From assembly GCA_016235555.1 (NCBI GenBank), contig JACRKC010000021.1, positions 1-64,000 on the forward strand: a stretch of 64,000 bases of DNA, given 5' to 3'. Shown piece by piece: positions 7,570-16,741 of this stretch (positions are counted from its first letter, which is position 1; each line of letters starts with the position of its first letter). The position numbers and the translations under genes are program-made. Under the pieces are notes generated by a model. That model was given only the letters and a program-made list of their open reading frames with translations, was not told the origin of the DNA and searched no databases. The DNA is from Verrucomicrobiota bacterium. Lineage in GTDB: Bacteria; Verrucomicrobiota; Verrucomicrobiia; Opitutales; Opitutaceae.

Positions 7570-8883
7570 TCACTCCGCGATCCGATACAAATGCGTCCGC
7601 GTGCGGACGAAGAGGGCGTTGCCGCTCACGGCGGGGGAGGCGAGGCAGCCGGCGGCGAGGGTGTTTTCGGCGAGTTGCTGGAAGGCGCCACTCGTCGAGA
7701 GCACGTAGCCTTTGCCGGCTTCGTTGAAGCAGTAGAGCCGGTCGCCGGCGACGACCGGTGACGCGGAGAAATTGCCGCGCACGCGTTCGCTCCAGATCAC
7801 TTCGCCGGTGAGCGCGTTCCAGCAGGTGGCGATGCCGGCATCCTCGAGGCCGAAGAGGTGGTCGCCGACGAGCGTGAGGGCGGGCTTCTTCGGCGCGCTG
7901 GCCTTGGCTTTCCACGCGAGGGCGAGCTGGACGCCGGCGGGCGGAGGAGTCTCGGCATTGGCGTCGAGGATTTCGCCGCGTTTGCCGGGGCGGATCGCGA
8001 GGGTCTGCCCTTTGCCGAAACCCGAGGGCACGTAGACGAGGCCGTGGCCGACGACGGGGCGGGTGCTGGCGGAGTGGTTGGTGTGCTCCTCGACGCGCCA
8101 GAGTTCGTCGCCGGTGCGCGGCTCGTAGGCGTAGAGGGCCTTGGCGCCCTGGCTGAGAAGCACCCGCGCACCATCGATCGTGGCGACGTGGCAGGTGGCG
8201 AACGCCTTGCGAAAATCGCCCTCGGAGCGCGGCTTGCCGTCGGCGTCGAGGTCCTTGAAGTCGATCGAGCGCTCCTTGCGCCAGACGGTTTTCCCGGTGC
8301 GCTTGTCGAGCGCGACGATGAATTGGTGGTCGCTGCCGTCGAAATTCAGGAAGAGGAGATCGTCCCACAGGATCGGCGAGGAGCCGGCGCCACGGTAATG
8401 GTTGCACACGAAGTCGCGGCGTTCCCAAAGCACGGCACCGGTCTGGGTGTCGAGGCACGCCACACCCGGGGAGCCGAACGAAATGTAGACGCGGCCGGCC
8501 TCGATCGCGGGCGTGGGCGACGCGGGGCTGTTGAAGGGGTGGATGAACTGCGGCGTCTCGACCGTGAAGAGTTTCTGGTCGCGCAGGATCTTGCCCGAAT
8601 TCTTGTCGACGCAGAGCACACTCAGCTCGCGGGCATCGTCGGTCGCGGTCGTGAGCCAGATCTGGTCGCCCCAGATGACGGGGGACGACCAGCCCTTGCC
8701 GTGGAGGGCGGTCTTCCACTTCACGTTGGTCGTCTCGTTCCAGGTGAGCGGCGGCGTGGAGGTGGTGGTGCCGTCGCCGCGTGGACCGCGAAACTCGGGC
8801 CAGTTTGTGTCGGGCGCGGCGGCGAGCGGGAGCAGGGAGGCGGCGAGCAAGCCGGCGGCGATCAGCGGGGTGGGCTTCATCAC
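7570..8883 (-). CDS. Secreted PQQ-type beta-propeller protein
   Basis: A 437-residue exported protein built of PQQ-like (tryptophan-docking) propeller blades, with repeats such as SSPVIWGDQIW, ASPTPAIEAGRVY and SASPVVAGDRLY. The N-terminus (MMKPTPLIAAGLLAAS) is a clean Sec signal peptide ending around Ala-Ala-Ala. The mature protein begins WPEFRGPRGDG, a start typical of PQQ-propeller proteins in Planctomycetota and Verrucomicrobiota. Such proteins may be scaffolds or dehydrogenase relatives; no catalytic site is evident. Monocistronic, convergent with the lipoprotein gene and divergent from the phosphoesterase at 9043. Confidence 0.85.
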   Translation of the reverse strand: MMKPTPLIAAGLLAASLLPLAAAPDTNWPEFRGPRGDGTTTSTPPLTWNETTNVKWKTALHGKGWSSPVIWGDQIWLTTATDDARELSVLCVDKNSGKILRDQKLFTVETPQFIHPFNSPASPTPAIEAGRVYISFGSPGVACLDTQTGAVLWERRDFVCNHYRGAGSSPILWDDLLFLNFDGSDHQFIVALDKRTGKTVWRKERSIDFKDLDADGKPRSEGDFRKAFATCHVATIDGARVLLSQGAKALYAYEPRTGDELWRVEEHTNHSASTRPVVGHGLVYVPSGFGKGQTLAIRPGKRGEILDANAETPPPAGVQLALAWKAKASAPKKPALTLVGDHLFGLEDAGIATCWNALTGEVIWSERVRGNFSASPVVAGDRLYCFNEAGKGYVLSTSGAFQQLAENTLAAGCLASPAVSGNALFVRTRTHLYRIAE

Positions 8884-9042
8884 CCGAGTGACTTAGCGAG
8901 GTTCGGGAATTTTCCTACCAATAAAATCGCCCTGCCCCAAATCCTCTGAATTGAGGGCAGGAGTATTTTGTTGGCCGGAAGATTTCCAGACCGTGGCCCG
9001 GACGGGTGCGGCGCGAGGCTTGCGCCGGGCGACAGTCGTAGT

Positions 9043-11790
9043 GTGATTTTCTTCGTGCCTTCCATCTGCTCCCCTTGCGCCAAACTCCTCGGCGTCGCCA
9101 CCCTCGCTCTCGGACTCTGGCTGGCGGGGTGTGTGAGTGTCGGCTCTCAGCCGGGAATCGTGTCGACCGTGGAACGAGTCGGGCGCGGCGAGGCGGGGCG
9201 CGTCGTCACTCCGGTCAACCAGGTGCTCACCCCGCTCGGCCGCATCGTCGAGCTGCCCGGGCTCCGTCCGCAAGGGCTCGCGCTTTCGCCGGATGGCCGG
9301 TGGCTGATCGCATCCGGCAAGACCAACGAACTCGTGGTGATCGATCCCGTGGCGGGTGCGGTGAAGCAGCGCGTGGTGTTGCCCAACGACCAGCAGCAGG
9401 AACCGCAGCCCGGCGTCGTGTCGCCGAACATTCTCGAGCCCGACAAAAAGGGGCAGCTCAGCCACACGGGCCTGATCTTCTCGCGCGACGGGCGGCGGAT
9501 TTTCCTCAGCAACGTCAACGGCAACATCAAGGTCTTCGCCGTCGCCGACGATGGCACGGTGCGCGCCTCGCACACGCTGCCGCTCCCGCCCGCCAACGCC
9601 CCGCGCCGCAAGGAGGAAATCCCCAGCGGCCTCGCGCTCTCGCCGGACGGCACGCGGCTCTACGTGTGCGCGAATCTCTCCAACCAACTGCTCGAGCTCG
9701 AAGCGGCGACGGGCCAGGTGCTGCGCGCGTTTCCCGTCGGCGTGGCGCCCTACGATGTCGTGCTCGCCGGTGGCAAAGCCTATGTGAGCAACTGGGGCGG
9801 GCGCCGTCCGGGTGCCAATGATGAGGTGGGTCCCGCCGGTCGCGGCACCAGCGTGCGCGTCGACCCCGTCACGCAGATCGCCAACGAGGGCTCCGTGTCG
9901 ATCATCCCGCTCGCGCCCGAGGCGAAGTCCCGTGCGACCGAAGTGCTCACCGGCCGACACGCCAGCGCGCTCGCGGTGTCGCCGAATGGCCGTTACGTCG
10001 TCTGCGCCAACGCCGCCGCCGACAACCTCAGCGTGATCGACACGCGCACCGACGCCGTCGTCGAAACCATCTGGGTGAAGGCAAAGCCGAGCGACCTCTT
10101 CGGCGCTTCGCCCAACGCGCTCGTGTTCGAACCGTCGGGCCGCCGCCTCTACGTCGCCAACGGCACGCAGAACGCCGTCGCCGTCGTGCGCTTCGATCCG
10201 GCGGACCGCGAGTCAAAGCTCGAGGGCCTCATTCCCGTCGGCTGGTTTCCGGCGGCGCTCGTGTTCGACGCCGCGCGCCAGACGCTCGCCGTGGCGAACC
10301 TGAAGGGCCTGCCCGAGAAGAAACAAAAACCCGGTGGCGGCGAAAGAGCGCCGTCCGATGCGGCCGCGCTGGGATTCAATTCGAAGCAGTTCGCCGGCTC
10401 GCTCTCGCTCGTGCCGGTGCCCGCGGCGGGCGATTTGCCGAAACTGTCCGAGACCGTGCAGCGCAATCTCCGCCGCGACGCGATCGCGCAGGCGCGGTTG
10501 CCCGCGCGTCCCGGCCAGGCCGCGCGCGCGATCCCCGAGCGCGTCGGCGAGCCGAGCCGCATCAAACACGTCGTTTACGTCATCAAGGAGAACCGCACCT
10601 ACGACCAGGTGTTCGGCGCGCTCGGCAAAGGCAACGGCGACCCGGCGCTGTGCATTTTCGGCGAGGGCATCACGCCCAACCAGCACAAGCTCGTGCGCGA
10701 CTTCGTGCTGCTCGATAACACCTACTGTGCCGGCATCCTCAGCGCGGATGGCCACCAGTGGAGCACGACGGCGTTCGCCACGGATTACATGGAGAAGAGT
10801 TTCGCGGGCTTCCCGCGCAGCTACCCCGACGGCATGGGCGTCGACGAAGACGACGCGCTCGCCTACGCGCCGTCCGGCTTCATCTGGGACAACGCGCTCA
10901 AGCACCAGGTGAGCATACGCAACTACGGCGAGTTCATGGCGCCGGCCGTGCGCTGGGCCGACGGGCGCAAGGGCACGCCCAACTTCCTCGCGTGCTATCG
11001 CACATGGAAAGGCGAAGGCCGCGAGGCGGTGTTCGCGAGCTACCCGATGGTCGAGACGCTGCGGCCGTTTTCGCCGACCGGCTACGTGGGCTGGGGCATG
11101 GAAGTGCCGGATCAGGCGCGCGCGGATTTCTTCCTGCGCGAACTGCGCGAGGCCGAGGCGAAGGGCGAGTTTCCCGCGCTCACGCTCATCTGCCTGCCCA
11201 ACGACCACACGAGCGGCACCAAGGCCGGTTCGCCCACGCCCGCGGCCTGTGTGGCGGACAACGACCTCGCCTTCGGTCGCATCGTCGAAGGCCTGAGCCG
11301 CTCCCGCTTCTGGAAGGAGATGGCGATCTTCGCGATCGAGGACGACCCGCAGGCCGGTTGGGATCACGTGAGCGGCTACCGCACGACGGCGTATTGCATC
11401 AGCCCGTGGGCGAAGCGCGGCGCGGTCGTCAGCACGCAATACAACACCACGAGCCTCATCCGCACCATCGAGCAGATCCTCGGCCTGGCGCCGATGAACC
11501 AGTTCGACGCGAGCGCGACGCCGATGTTCGACTGCTTCCGCGAGGAGCCGGATTTCACGCCGTTCGTGTCCGTGCCCAACCGCGTGCCGCTCGACCAGAT
11601 GAACCCCGAGCCGGCCAAAATCGCCGACGCCGCGCTGCGCCGCGATGCGGTTGCGTCGGCGCGGATGAATTTCCGCGAAGTCGACAAGGCGCCCGAGGAC
11701 CAGCTCAACCGCATCCTCTGGCGCGCGATGAAAGGCAGCACCGTGCCGTATCCCGAGTGGGCGGTGACGGCGGATGATGACGAGAAGTAA
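9043..11790 (+). CDS. YVTN beta-propeller lipoprotein fused to a phosphoesterase domain
   Basis: About 915 residues. The first half is a YVTN-type propeller (repeated LALSPDG and LYVAN motifs). The second half is a phosphoesterase-family domain (PF04185 type) starting at the characteristic KHVVYVIKENRTYDQVFG segment, with later acidic and His motifs (NDHTSGT, EDDPQAGWDHV). A lipobox L-A-G-C near the end of the signal peptide predicts a lipid anchor. GTG codons at 9043 and 9055 both give normal signals; the frame stays open further upstream. A paralog with the same architecture is at 55447. Likely an extracytoplasmic phosphatase or phospholipase-like enzyme; substrate unknown. Confidence 0.85.
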   Translation: MIFFVPSICSPCAKLLGVATLALGLWLAGCVSVGSQPGIVSTVERVGRGEAGRVVTPVNQVLTPLGRIVELPGLRPQGLALSPDGRWLIASGKTNELVVIDPVAGAVKQRVVLPNDQQQEPQPGVVSPNILEPDKKGQLSHTGLIFSRDGRRIFLSNVNGNIKVFAVADDGTVRASHTLPLPPANAPRRKEEIPSGLALSPDGTRLYVCANLSNQLLELEAATGQVLRAFPVGVAPYDVVLAGGKAYVSNWGGRRPGANDEVGPAGRGTSVRVDPVTQIANEGSVSIIPLAPEAKSRATEVLTGRHASALAVSPNGRYVVCANAAADNLSVIDTRTDAVVETIWVKAKPSDLFGASPNALVFEPSGRRLYVANGTQNAVAVVRFDPADRESKLEGLIPVGWFPAALVFDAARQTLAVANLKGLPEKKQKPGGGERAPSDAAALGFNSKQFAGSLSLVPVPAAGDLPKLSETVQRNLRRDAIAQARLPARPGQAARAIPERVGEPSRIKHVVYVIKENRTYDQVFGALGKGNGDPALCIFGEGITPNQHKLVRDFVLLDNTYCAGILSADGHQWSTTAFATDYMEKSFAGFPRSYPDGMGVDEDDALAYAPSGFIWDNALKHQVSIRNYGEFMAPAVRWADGRKGTPNFLACYRTWKGEGREAVFASYPMVETLRPFSPTGYVGWGMEVPDQARADFFLRELREAEAKGEFPALTLICLPNDHTSGTKAGSPTPAACVADNDLAFGRIVEGLSRSRFWKEMAIFAIEDDPQAGWDHVSGYRTTAYCISPWAKRGAVVSTQYNTTSLIRTIEQILGLAPMNQFDASATPMFDCFREEPDFTPFVSVPNRVPLDQMNPEPAKIADAALRRDAVASARMNFREVDKAPEDQLNRILWRAMKGSTVPYPEWAVTADDDEK

Positions 11791-11845
11791 TACCAGTTAC
11801 GTTGCGGTTTGGCATTGTAGGCCCGGCCGGTGGCCGGGCAGCCCG
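11788..11845. repeat. Partial element: ATACCAGTTACG arm plus GTAGGCCCGG stem
   Basis: It starts within the stop of the phosphoesterase gene with TAATACCAGTTACG, followed by GTAGGCCCGGCCGGTGGCC. It matches the left half of the complete element at 55263-55372; the right arm is missing here. Confidence 0.65.
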
Positions 11846-11874
11846 CACTGGTTTAATTCAGCATCCAATCGATC

Positions 11875-12087
11875 ATGTCGATGAACTCTCCCTCGACCTT
11901 CGCGTGCCCCGCGTGCAGGCGCTCTCTCTATGACCGGAAGCGGACCACATGCGGCTATTGCGGGGCGCGGCTGCCCGACGATCTGCGTTTTTCCAAGCCG
12001 ATGCGCGATGCCTTGGAACGAGGCGACTTCACCGAAAAGGATCGGCTCGACATTCGGGTCGACGGTTCGGGTGATTATTCCCCGTGA
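11875..12087 (+). CDS. Small zinc-ribbon protein
   Basis: 70 residues. Two C-x-x-C knuckles (CPAC near residue 11, CGYC near residue 26) make a probable treble-clef or ribbon zinc site in the first half; the charged second half has no recognised domain. Such proteins are often partners or adaptors, but no function can be assigned. It ends one base before the stop of the convergent nuclease gene. Cysteine spacing and codon pattern support a real gene; length alone would not. Confidence 0.6.
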   Translation: MSMNSPSTFACPACRRSLYDRKRTTCGYCGARLPDDLRFSKPMRDALERGDFTEKDRLDIRVDGSGDYSP

Positions 12088-12088
12088 G

Positions 12089-13309
12089 CTACGCGCGCCG
12101 TCCCAGCTCGCGTTCGATTTCCGCCACAGTGGGCAGGCTGGATCGAAGCTTCTTCGGTAGCGAATCGACGAGCCGCGTGCGCCACTCGGCGACGCCGATG
12201 GGTTTCTTCAGGTCGCGGAGCGCATACTCGACGGTGAGGTGGTTCTTTTCCTGACAGAGGAGCAGGCCGAGGCTCGGCTGGTCGTCGCGGTGACGCATCT
12301 GCGCATCTACGGCCGAGAGATAGAAATTCATCTTGCCGGCGAACTCAGGCTGAAAGGCCTCCATCTTGAGATCGACGACCACAAAGCTGCGCAGACGGAG
12401 GTGATAGAAGAGCAGATCGAGATAGTAGTCCTGTCCGCCGACTTCGAGATGCACCTGCCGGCCGACGAAGGCGAAGCCGGTGCCGAGCGAAACGAGGAAC
12501 TGCTGAATATGATCGGCGAGCCCCTGTTCGAGGTCGCGCTCGCGTGCCGCCGGGCCGAGCGTGAGGAAATCGAAGAGGTAGGGATCGCGCAGCGTCTGCT
12601 GCGCGAGGTCGGACTGCGGCGGCGGGAGCGTGGCCGCGAAGTTGGTGACGGCTTTGCCGGCGCGGGCGTGGGCGCGCTGGGCGATCTGCACGGTGAGCAC
12701 GGAGCGGCTCCACCCGTGCGCGACGGCGGCCTGCATATACCAAGCCCGCGCGGCGCGGTCCTTCACCTTTTCGAGGAGGATGACGTGGTGTGCCCAAGGC
12801 AATTTTGCAGCGGCTTGCTGCAAAATAGGGGCGACCGGGTCGGCCAAATTCAATTTTGCCACCGGCGGTGGCAAAATCAGCGCGACCACATCCTTCGCGG
12901 ACGATTGTGCCGCAAGCTGTGGCACTTTTTCACTCTCAGGCAATTTTGCCACCGGCTGCGGCAAAATTGCGAACAACGCAGGATACTCGCGGTAGAACGC
13001 TACCATGCGGCCGAAGTTGCGCTCGGAGAAACCGGCCATATCCGGAAACTCCGCGTGCAAATCGGCCGCGAGCCGGGGGATGATGGCGGCCCCCCAACCG
13101 GCTTTTTTCTGATGCTCCGCGACGGCCCGGCCAAGGTCCCAGTAGAGCCGCAGCAGCTCGTGGTTGACGCGGGCGGCGGCCTGGAGCTGGGCGGAGCGGA
13201 CGCGGTGCTTCAGCGCCGCGAGCCATGGGACGTAGGCGGCGGGGAGGAGGGCGGTGGCGGTCCGCTGGGATTTCGGAGTCGGGCGAGCAGGGGTGGTCGC
13301 GGAGGCCAT
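12089..13309 (-). CDS. PDDEXK nuclease of the YhcG/DUF1016 family
   Basis: 406 residues. The N-terminal DUF1016_N region has the typical LLRLYWDLGRAV and FSERNFGRMVAFY segments. The C-terminal PD-(D/E)xK nuclease fold shows YYLDLLFYH followed by FVVVDLKME, giving the Asp and D-L-K catalytic residues. Family members are linked with recombination, restriction or phage functions; the role here is unknown. Between the two domains lie repeated ILPxPVAKL-like units, each encoded by a DNA palindrome (12800-12969). The start is the ATG at 13309; the frame is open far upstream but antisense to iolB, so a longer product is unlikely. Solitary gene with no methylase neighbour. Confidence 0.8.
   Translation of the reverse strand: MASATTPARPTPKSQRTATALLPAAYVPWLAALKHRVRSAQLQAAARVNHELLRLYWDLGRAVAEHQKKAGWGAAIIPRLAADLHAEFPDMAGFSERNFGRMVAFYREYPALFAILPQPVAKLPESEKVPQLAAQSSAKDVVALILPPPVAKLNLADPVAPILQQAAAKLPWAHHVILLEKVKDRAARAWYMQAAVAHGWSRSVLTVQIAQRAHARAGKAVTNFAATLPPPQSDLAQQTLRDPYLFDFLTLGPAARERDLEQGLADHIQQFLVSLGTGFAFVGRQVHLEVGGQDYYLDLLFYHLRLRSFVVVDLKMEAFQPEFAGKMNFYLSAVDAQMRHRDDQPSLGLLLCQEKNHLTVEYALRDLKKPIGVAEWRTRLVDSLPKKLRSSLPTVAEIERELGRRA
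12800..12969. repeat. Three in-frame hairpin repeats in the YhcG-type gene
   Basis: Perfect stems at 12802-12826 (10 bp, arm ATTTTGCAGC), 12853-12877 (11 bp, arm ATTTTGCCACC) and 12941-12969 (10 bp, arm CAATTTTGCC). Read on the minus strand each encodes I-L-[PQ]-x-x-[AV]-A-K-L. A degenerate fourth copy (V-P-Q-L-A-A-Q) lies between the second and third. Confidence 0.85.
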
Positions 13310-13481
13310 GACGGCGGGTAGGGATGAGGCTCGCGCGTTGGCGATGCAATCCTGCGAACCGATCAAGGCGGAGCGGCGCTTCGATTTGTTGCGGTCGGCC
13401 GGCGCGGTTCCCGTCGTGGTCCTGCGCCCCGGTGGATGCGCATGGTTGCCTGGCTGCCGGGAGTTTGCCACGGTCCCGGCC

Positions 13482-14333
13482 ATGCCCCAGCTCCTCCGCG
13501 CTTCCGACAATCGCAACCGCCCGCTCGTCGCGCCCGGCGATGGCGGCCCGCTCGCGCTCACGTATTTCAATCTGCTGCGGCTGCGTGCCGGCGAGTCGCA
13601 CACGCTCGATGTGCCGCAGTGCGAGTTGCTGTGCGTCGTGCTCACCGGACAGGCGGAGATCGCTGCGGGCGGGATGTCGTTCGAGCGGGTGGGACGCCGG
13701 GCCAGCATCTGGGATGGGTCGGCGGACTCGGTTTACTGCGGGACGTGTCCGCGCGTGACCGTGCGGGCATTGCGCGACGGCACCGAGGTCGCGGTGGCGG
13801 GCGGCGTGTGCGACCGGCCGTTCGCGCCGTTCCGGATCGCGCCGGAGGAAGTGGAAGCGGTCGAGGTGGGTTCGCACGACACGCATGCGCGCCGTCGCAT
13901 CTGCCACATCCTCGGCCAGAACGCCAACGGCCGTGCGGGCAACCTGCTGGTGAGCGAGCTCTACGGCGAGGAAGGCTGCTGGTCCGGTTATCCACCGCAC
14001 AAGCACGACACCGACCGCCTGCCCGAGGAGACGGACCACGAGGAACTCTACCATTACCGCTACCGGCCGGAGACCGGTTTCGGTGCGCAGTTTTGCTACG
14101 GAGCCGACGGCGGCGGGGCCGAGCCCGGTGTGGCAATGACCCGGCATGGCGACACGTTTCTCATCGACCGAGGCTATCATCCGACCGTTCGGGCTCCGGG
14201 ACATGAAGGCTATATCTTCACCGTGCTGGTGGGGCGGCGGCACCGCGGGCTCGTGCAGAGCTTCGAGCCGGCGCATGCGCACCTGATGGCGAAGATTCCG
14301 GGGATTCAGGCGATGCGGGATAAGTTTAGATAG
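13482..14333 (+). CDS. iolB: 5-deoxy-glucuronate isomerase
   Basis: The KduI/IolB-fold enzyme that converts 5-deoxy-D-glucuronate to 2-deoxy-5-keto-gluconate in myo-inositol catabolism. 283 residues, close to the family norm of about 270. The bicupin metal site is visible as YPPHKHD with a following acidic H-E-E-L-Y-H-Y-R segment and a later DRGYHP; this arrangement fits IolB better than KduI. The ATG at 13482 is the first start giving a normal N-terminus; reading further upstream would overlap the divergent nuclease gene. No other iol genes are in the window. The next gene is a gluconate dehydrogenase-like SDR, so it may act in a uronate or polyol route. Confidence 0.85.
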   Translation: MPQLLRASDNRNRPLVAPGDGGPLALTYFNLLRLRAGESHTLDVPQCELLCVVLTGQAEIAAGGMSFERVGRRASIWDGSADSVYCGTCPRVTVRALRDGTEVAVAGGVCDRPFAPFRIAPEEVEAVEVGSHDTHARRRICHILGQNANGRAGNLLVSELYGEEGCWSGYPPHKHDTDRLPEETDHEELYHYRYRPETGFGAQFCYGADGGGAEPGVAMTRHGDTFLIDRGYHPTVRAPGHEGYIFTVLVGRRHRGLVQSFEPAHAHLMAKIPGIQAMRDKFR

Positions 14334-14351
14334 GAAAACCCGGAAAGGTTT

Positions 14352-14426
14352 AAGCCACAGATTACACAGATGAACACAGATGTTTAGGCTTCTGAATCTG
14401 TGACCATCTGTGAAATCTGTGGCTAA
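14352..14426. repeat. Palindrome of the CCACAGATT family
   Basis: AGCCACAGATTACACAGATG on the left is mirrored by CATCTGTGAAATCTGTGGCT on the right. It ends one base before the ATG of the SDR gene, so it forms that gene's leader. Related in layout to 5708-5812. Confidence 0.85.
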
Positions 14427-14427
14427 G

Positions 14428-15198
14428 ATGAATCCCCTCTTCGATCTCACGGGTCGCACCGCGCTCGTCACCGGGTCCAGCCAGGGTCTCGGGCTCGCCA
14501 TGGCGCGCGGACTCGCCCAGGCCGGGGCCGCGATCGTGCTCAACGGGCGCGACGGGAAAAAACTCGCCACCACCGCCGAGGCGCTGCGGGTGGAGATCGC
14601 GCGCTCGCGGGTGGGGACGGCGGCCTTTGACGTGACCGATGGCGCGGCGGTCGCTGCGGCCGTGGAGAAGATCGAGGCGGAGTTCGCTCCGATCGACATC
14701 CTCGTGAACAACGCCGGCATCCAGCGCCGGGCGCCACTCGCGGAGATGACCGAAGCGCAGTGGCGCGAGGTGCTCGATACGAATCTCACCAGCGCCTTCC
14801 TCGTCGCGCGAGCCGTCGCGCCGCGCATGATCGCGCGCCGAGCGGGCAAGATCATCAACATCTGCTCGGTGATGAGTGACGTCACGCGGCCGACGATCGG
14901 CAACTACGCGGCGGCGAAGGGCGGGCTGAAGATGCTCACCAAGGCGATGGCGGTGGAGTGGGCGAAGCACGGCCTCCAGGCCAACGCGATCGCGCCGGGG
15001 TATTTTGCAACGGAACTCAACCGCTCCCTCATGGAAAACGTTGAGTTCAACAAGTGGATCTGTGGTCGGACGCCGGCCGGCCGGTGGGGCAAGCCTGAGG
15101 AATTGGTGGGTGCGGCGGTGTTCCTGGCGTCGCGCGCCAGCGATTTCGTGAACGGCCAGATGCTGGCGATCGACGGCGGGTTGCTGGCGGCGTTGTGA
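14428..15198 (+). CDS. Short-chain dehydrogenase, gluconate 5-dehydrogenase-like
   Basis: A 256-residue NAD(P)-dependent SDR. The cofactor motif T-G-S-S-Q-G-L-G is at residues 15-22, NNAG at about 94-97, the catalytic Ser at about 147, and Tyr160 and Lys164 form Y-x-x-x-K. The FDLTGRTALVTGSSQGLG opening is characteristic of gluconate 5-dehydrogenases (IdnO/Gno), which interconvert gluconate and 5-ketogluconate; 2-keto-3-deoxygluconate 5-dehydrogenase (KduD) is the main alternative. Following iolB, it may handle a related ketogluconate. The start at 14428 is preferred over upstream codons inside the palindrome. Confidence 0.8.
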   Translation: MNPLFDLTGRTALVTGSSQGLGLAMARGLAQAGAAIVLNGRDGKKLATTAEALRVEIARSRVGTAAFDVTDGAAVAAAVEKIEAEFAPIDILVNNAGIQRRAPLAEMTEAQWREVLDTNLTSAFLVARAVAPRMIARRAGKIINICSVMSDVTRPTIGNYAAAKGGLKMLTKAMAVEWAKHGLQANAIAPGYFATELNRSLMENVEFNKWICGRTPAGRWGKPEELVGAAVFLASRASDFVNGQMLAIDGGLLAAL

Positions 15199-15319
15199 GG
15201 ACGTGGACGAGATGTTCTCCCGCCCCGTGGATTGAAAACTGAGGCGAGACGCCTCAGCCCCGACTGCCCGACCTACATGGTTGCATCGCCCCGGGTGCAT
15301 CCTAGCTTGGGCCGGTTCC

Positions 15320-16651
15320 ATGCTGAGCGTCCCTCTCGAACTGACGATCATCGCCCTGTTGCTGCTGGCGAATGGCGTGCTCGCGATGGCGGAGATCGCG
15401 GTGGTGTCGGCGCGCAAGACCCGGCTGAAAAAACTCGCCGCCAAGGGCGACGTGCGCGCGCAGATCGCGTATGCGATCGCCGAGGAGCCCACGCGGTTTC
15501 TCTCGACCGTCCAGGTGGGGATCACGCTCGTGGGCGTGCTCGCGGGGGCCTTCGGCGGGCGGACGATGGCCGAGAACTTCGAGCGCCAGATCGCGGAATG
15601 GCCGGCCCTGGCCCCGCACGCCGAGGCGCTCGGCCTCGCCATCGTGGTGAGCGGGATCACGGTGGCGTCGGTGATCCTGGGCGAATTGGTGCCGAAGCGG
15701 CTCGGGTTGCACGCGCCGGAACGCGTGGCCGTGCTGCTCGCGCGACCGATCAACTGGCTTTCGCATATCGTCGCCCCGGTCGCGGCCGGGCTGACGTTTG
15801 TCACGGACCGCACCCTGCGGCTGGTCGGCATCGGGCAGCCCAAGGAGGCGCCGGTCACCGAGGAGGAGGTGCGCAACCTCGTCGAGCAGGGGGTGGAGAC
15901 GGGCGCGTTCAACCCCGCCGAGCAGCGGCTGGTCGAGAGCGTGCTCACGCTCGACCAGCGGCCGGTCACCTTGCTCATGACGCCGCGACCGAAGATCGTG
16001 TTCCTCAATCTCGACGACCCCGAGGAGGTGAACTGGCGGAGGATCGTCGCGAGCGGACACTCGTATTTTCCCGTCTATCAGAACCACCGGGACCAGATCG
16101 TGGGCATGGTGGCGGTGAAGGCGCTGTGGGCGCACTCCGCGATCGGCCTGCCGACGACGCTGAAGAACCTGCTCGTGCCGCCGCTGCTCGTCTCGGAGAA
16201 GATGACCGCGATCCAGTTGCTCGAGCAGTTCAAGAAGACCGGCAAGCACATCGCGGTCGTGACGGACGAGTTTGGCGCCGTGCAGGGGCTGGTGACGCTG
16301 ATCGATGTGATGGAAGCGATCGTGGGCGACCTGCCCGAGCGCGGCGGACGCGAGCAACCCGAGGCGAAACGGCGGGACGACGGCTCGTGGCTCGTCGATG
16401 CGACGATGCCGACGGGCGAGCTCAAGACCCTGCTGGCCCTCGATGCGCCGCTGCCGCACGAAGGCGCGGCGGATTTCCAGACGCTCGGCGGCTTCGTCGT
16501 CACCCAGTTCGGCCGCATCCCGGCCGCGGGTGACTGGTTTGAGTGGGGCGGCTGGCGGTTCGAGGTGGTCGACATGGACAAGCGTCGCGTCGACAAGGTG
16601 CTGATTGCCAAGGCGGCGACGGGTGCCGCGGAGCGGAAGAAGGCGGGCTGA
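15320..16651 (+). CDS. CNNM/CorC-type membrane protein with CBS domains
   Basis: 443 residues in the order of the HlyC/CorC (TlyC) family: an N-terminal DUF21/CNNM membrane domain with hydrophobic helices in about the first 170 residues, two CBS modules, and a C-terminal CorC/HlyC module (GGFVVTQFGRIPAAGDWFEW). The family is connected with magnesium/cobalt efflux or metal homeostasis; old hemolysin labels are misleading. The ATG at 15320 places the first helix (LELTIIALLLLANGVLAMAE) immediately after the start. It is followed by the respiratory operon but separated by 140-195 bp containing an FNR-like box, so it is probably a separate unit. Confidence 0.85.
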   Translation: MLSVPLELTIIALLLLANGVLAMAEIAVVSARKTRLKKLAAKGDVRAQIAYAIAEEPTRFLSTVQVGITLVGVLAGAFGGRTMAENFERQIAEWPALAPHAEALGLAIVVSGITVASVILGELVPKRLGLHAPERVAVLLARPINWLSHIVAPVAAGLTFVTDRTLRLVGIGQPKEAPVTEEEVRNLVEQGVETGAFNPAEQRLVESVLTLDQRPVTLLMTPRPKIVFLNLDDPEEVNWRRIVASGHSYFPVYQNHRDQIVGMVAVKALWAHSAIGLPTTLKNLLVPPLLVSEKMTAIQLLEQFKKTGKHIAVVTDEFGAVQGLVTLIDVMEAIVGDLPERGGREQPEAKRRDDGSWLVDATMPTGELKTLLALDAPLPHEGAADFQTLGGFVVTQFGRIPAAGDWFEWGGWRFEVVDMDKRRVDKVLIAKAATGAAERKKAG

Positions 16652-16741
16652 GCGCGGCCCGCCAAGGAGTGCGCACCGCGCATTAGCTGCGAGGCGGGAG
16701 GACGTTAGCGGCGCTGCATCCTGTCGGCCGGGGGGTAGACC

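Noticed and set aside
13482-14333. KduI (5-keto-4-deoxyuronate isomerase)
   Set aside because: The same Pfam family, but the P-P-H-K-H-D segment and surrounding residues fit IolB better.
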